A stretch of DNA of 64,000 bases. Origin: Pseudomonadota bacterium. Lineage in GTDB: Bacteria > Desulfobacterota > Binatia > Binatales > Binataceae. The stretch spans positions 152,554 to 216,553 of the forward strand of contig JAJPIF010000006.1 in assembly GCA_021324885.1 (NCBI GenBank). The letters run 5' to 3'. The position numbers were made by a program, and so were the translations under genes. The notes under the pieces were generated by a model that saw only the letters and a program-made list of their open reading frames with translations, ran no database searches and had not been told where the DNA came from. Of the stretch, positions 61,289 to 64,000 are shown in pieces (position 1 is the stretch's first letter; each line of letters starts with the position of its first letter).

Positions 61289-62179
61289 TCAGGCGGCCGT
61301 GATAAGTTCGTCGGACCCCACCTCGATTTGGCCGCGAAATACTTCCACCGCCTCACCGGTCATCAGCACATGGTTGTCCTGCCCGGCGCCGTTGCGCCAT
61401 TGGATCTCGAGGACACCACCGCGCAGTTCGACCGCCACCGACGCTCCAGCGCGTCCGGTCAATGACGCGGCGACCACGGCGGCACAGGCTCCGGTGCCGC
61501 AAGCCAGAGTCTCCCCCGATCCGCGCTCCCACACGCGCATACGCAGGCGGCGCTCGGAAAGCGGCAGGATGAATTCCGTATTGACGCCGCGGGGAAAGAA
61601 TGGATGGCGCTCGAACTGGCGGCCCAGCCGCGCAAACTCGTCATCGGGGAGCTTGAACACCGCATCGTCCTGGACGAATACGACGCAATGCGGATTGCCC
61701 ATCGAAACCGCGGTAATCCGCTCGATGCGCCCGCCGACGGCGAGCGGATAATCGATGATTGGTCCGTCGGCGCAGGCCGGTATTTCGCGTCCCTCAAGAA
61801 TTGGCGCCCCCATATCGACGGTGGCGGCGCTCGGGCGGCCGTTTTCGAGCTTCAGCCACACGGTTTTGATTCCGCAATCGGTCTCGATGCGGATCGGGTT
61901 GCGGCGCGCCACCCCCGACTCATAGGCGAGCCGGGCCAGGCAGCGGATACCGTTGCCGCACATCTCGGCGCGGCTGCCGTCGGCGTTGTACATCTCCATC
62001 CGCGCGTCGGCGCAATCGGAGGGGCTGAGCAGGATCAAACCGTCGCCGCCGATCCCGAAGCGGCGGTCGGACAATTTGACTGACAGGCGTGCGGGGTCAG
62101 CCGGCCGCGACTTGATTGCAACCATGTAAACATAGTCGTTGCCGCAACCATGCATTTTGGTGAATTCGAGCAGTGCCAT
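61289..62179 (-). CDS. dapF: Diaminopimelate epimerase
   Basis: 'FTKMHGCGNDYVYM', 'MYNADGSRAEMCGNGIRCLARL', 'ERGSGETLACGTGACAAVVA'. Confidence 0.97.
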   Translation of the reverse strand: MALLEFTKMHGCGNDYVYMVAIKSRPADPARLSVKLSDRRFGIGGDGLILLSPSDCADARMEMYNADGSRAEMCGNGIRCLARLAYESGVARRNPIRIETDCGIKTVWLKLENGRPSAATVDMGAPILEGREIPACADGPIIDYPLAVGGRIERITAVSMGNPHCVVFVQDDAVFKLPDDEFARLGRQFERHPFFPRGVNTEFILPLSERRLRMRVWERGSGETLACGTGACAAVVAASLTGRAGASVAVELRGGVLEIQWRNGAGQDNHVLMTGEAVEVFRGQIEVGSDELITAA

Positions 62180-62198
62180 CGTCAATTCCCAATCCGCT

Positions 62199-63455
62199 TC
62201 AGGATTGGAATTCCACCAGTTTTTCCCGCTGCACCTGGTCCTCGAAGCTATCGCGCTCGCGAATCACATGCATGGTCTTCCCTTCCACCAACACCTCAGC
62301 CGCACGCGGCCTGCTGTTGTAATTCGACGCCATCACGAAACCGTACGCGCCGGCGCTCATCACCGCCAGCAGCTCGCCGTCGCGCGGATCGGGCAGTTCG
62401 CGATCCTGGGCGAAAAAGTCGCCGCTTTCGCAGACCGGTCCGACCACGTCGGCAATCACGCCTGGACGCCCTTCAAACTTCTGAACCGGCCAAATGGCGT
62501 GGTAAGCCTCGTACAGGACCGGACGAATCAGATCGTTCATGGCGCCGTCAACCACGATAAAACGCTTGACGTCGGTCTGCTTCACGTACAAAACCCGCGT
62601 GACCAGAATTCCCGCATTGCCCACCAGCACTCGTCCGGGTTCGGCGATGATTTTGACGCCCAGTCCCGCCAACGGTTTGAGAATGGCGGCAGCGTATTCA
62701 GCGGGTGGCGGCGGTTCTTCCTGGTATGGGATACCCAACCCGCCGCCGATATCGAGATAGCGCAGCGCGATACCATCAGCCTTAAGCCTGCGCACGATCG
62801 TGGCTACCTTTTCGCCTGCCTCGATAAACGGTCCGGTGTCCGTGATCTGCGATCCGATATGGGTGCTGAGGCCAACCAGTTCGAGATCGGCAAGACCGCG
62901 AGCTTCGGCGTAATAGTCAAAAACCTCGGACAGGGGGATGCCGAATTTGCTGGTGCGATGGCCGGTTGAGATGTGAGGATGAGTACCCGGATCGAGGTCC
63001 GGATTGACTCGCAGACTGACGGGCGCCTTGAGTTTGAGGCGGCGCGCCACCTCGGCAATACGATAAAGTTCCGGCCGCGACTCGACATTGAACATCAGGA
63101 TGCCGGCCTGGAGCGCTGCGGCAATTTCCTCGTCGGTTTTGCCGACACCCGAAAAAACAATCTTTTTCGGATCCGCCCCCGCGCGCAGGCAACGCATCAG
63201 CTCGCCCACCGAAACAATATCGAACCCCGAGCCCATCGCGCCGAACAGTTTCAGAATACTGAGGTTCGACAGCGCCTTCATTGCATAGCAGATCAGATGA
63301 TCGGCGCCGGCGAAGGCTTCATCGAACACGCGGAAATGGCGGCGCAGAGTGCCGGCGCTATAGATATAAACCGGAGTACCGATTTGTGCGGCGATGTCCC
63401 TGACAGCCACCTCCTCGGCGTAAAGTTCGTTATTTCGATAGGCAAAATAATGCAT
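62199..63455 (-). CDS. lysA: Diaminopimelate decarboxylase
   Basis: 'ICYAMKALSNLSILKLFGAMGSGFDIVSVGEL', 'LDIGGGLGIPYQ', 'GPVCESGDFFAQDRELPDPRDGELLAVMSAGAYGFVMASNYNSRPRAAEVLV'. Confidence 0.96.
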   Translation of the reverse strand: MHYFAYRNNELYAEEVAVRDIAAQIGTPVYIYSAGTLRRHFRVFDEAFAGADHLICYAMKALSNLSILKLFGAMGSGFDIVSVGELMRCLRAGADPKKIVFSGVGKTDEEIAAALQAGILMFNVESRPELYRIAEVARRLKLKAPVSLRVNPDLDPGTHPHISTGHRTSKFGIPLSEVFDYYAEARGLADLELVGLSTHIGSQITDTGPFIEAGEKVATIVRRLKADGIALRYLDIGGGLGIPYQEEPPPPAEYAAAILKPLAGLGVKIIAEPGRVLVGNAGILVTRVLYVKQTDVKRFIVVDGAMNDLIRPVLYEAYHAIWPVQKFEGRPGVIADVVGPVCESGDFFAQDRELPDPRDGELLAVMSAGAYGFVMASNYNSRPRAAEVLVEGKTMHVIRERDSFEDQVQREKLVEFQS

Positions 63456-63635
63456 TTTCGTAGTTCGACCGGGGAATCCAGCGTACTCGCGAACCTAGCA
63501 CACGTCCCGGATTCGGCAAAGCCGGTGGCAATCGGCAAGGTCCGGCTCCTGCCCTTTATTTTGCTGATCGGTGGATCGCCCGAGGTCAAACCAGAGTATA
63601 AGTGGAAGGGCAATGCAAAGTATCGGAGGAATACG

Positions 63636-64000
63636 ATGGTCGAAAGAAAACAGCGAATCCCCCTGCGCGATCTTTCCACCCTGTCCGCCGAGGATCGGGA
63701 GATGGCGGAGAAGAACCGGGTCCAGGGCAAAATCCCCAACATTTTCACCACTCTGGTCAATCATCCGAAGCTCGCGCGCAGTTGGCTGCGCTTCGCTGGC
63801 TATATCCTCTCGCGTCAGACCTTGCCCGCCCGTGACCGCGAGCTGGCGATCCTGCGTATCGGATGGCTCAACCAGGCGCCCTACGAATGGGAGCAGCACG
63901 TGCTGATCGGCCAGCGTTCAGGGATCTCGCCAGCGGAAATCGAGAACATCAAGCAGGGAGCCGGAGCGGGATGGACCGGACACGAACAGGCAATCATCCA
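63636..64000 (+). CDS. Carboxymuconolactone decarboxylase/AhpD-like protein (truncated by window end)
   Basis: 'MVERKQRIPLRDLSTLSAEDREMAEKN..NIFTTLVNHPKLARSWLRFAGYILSRQTLPARDRELAILRIGWLNQAPYEWEQHVLIG'; open at 64000. Confidence 0.85.
   Translation, partial: MVERKQRIPLRDLSTLSAEDREMAEKNRVQGKIPNIFTTLVNHPKLARSWLRFAGYILSRQTLPARDRELAILRIGWLNQAPYEWEQHVLIGQRSGISPAEIENIKQGAGAGWTGHEQAII

Noticed and set aside
63456-63635. Possible lysine riboswitch upstream of lysA
   Set aside because: No recognisable L-box sequence or multi-stem layout; region is short and also serves the divergent gene

Overview
This looks like one contiguous high-GC bacterial chromosomal segment. About 60 protein genes and one tRNA are supportable. 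I see no CRISPR array, rRNA, prophage or transposase.

Left part (1-20 kb): accessory, catabolic-looking set. Antiporter, aroA, MFS, Zn-ADH, amidohydrolase, ADPS-like FAD oxidase, aldo/keto reductase, P450, enoyl-CoA hydratase, VOC protein, two adjacent acyl-CoA dehydrogenases and Fe/Mn SOD.

Middle (20-46 kb): housekeeping. rpoD, sufT-like, an Mla/MCE lipid-transport operon, merR-pheT-pheS-rplT-rpmI-infC-thrS, tRNA-Val(GAC), AI-2E transporter, cytochrome c, CCA-adding enzyme, nucleoside-type ABC transporter, DUF4239 protein and MscL.

Right part (46-64 kb): methyltransferase, sigma-54 activator, triple-BON protein, a translationally coupled acsA / 2-oxoacid dehydrogenase E1a-E1b-E2 / acyl carrier protein operon, an HPF-cold-shock fusion, YkgJ-type protein, a third acyl-CoA dehydrogenase, Hsp20, dapA-dapF-lysA and a truncated carboxymuconolactone-decarboxylase-like ORF.

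Gene content resembles uncultivated soil lineages near the old Deltaproteobacteria (e.g. Binatota). That is a guess from gene content, not a result.

Best candidates for a second look: (1) the ACP fused by 4-nt overlap to a 2-oxoacid dehydrogenase operon; (2) infC starting at ATC behind a strong SD; (3) an attenuator-like arrangement before pheST; (4) domain-fusion proteins (MscL-zinc ribbon, HPF-CSD). No clearly unprecedented system is proven. All family names come from reading translations, without database searches.
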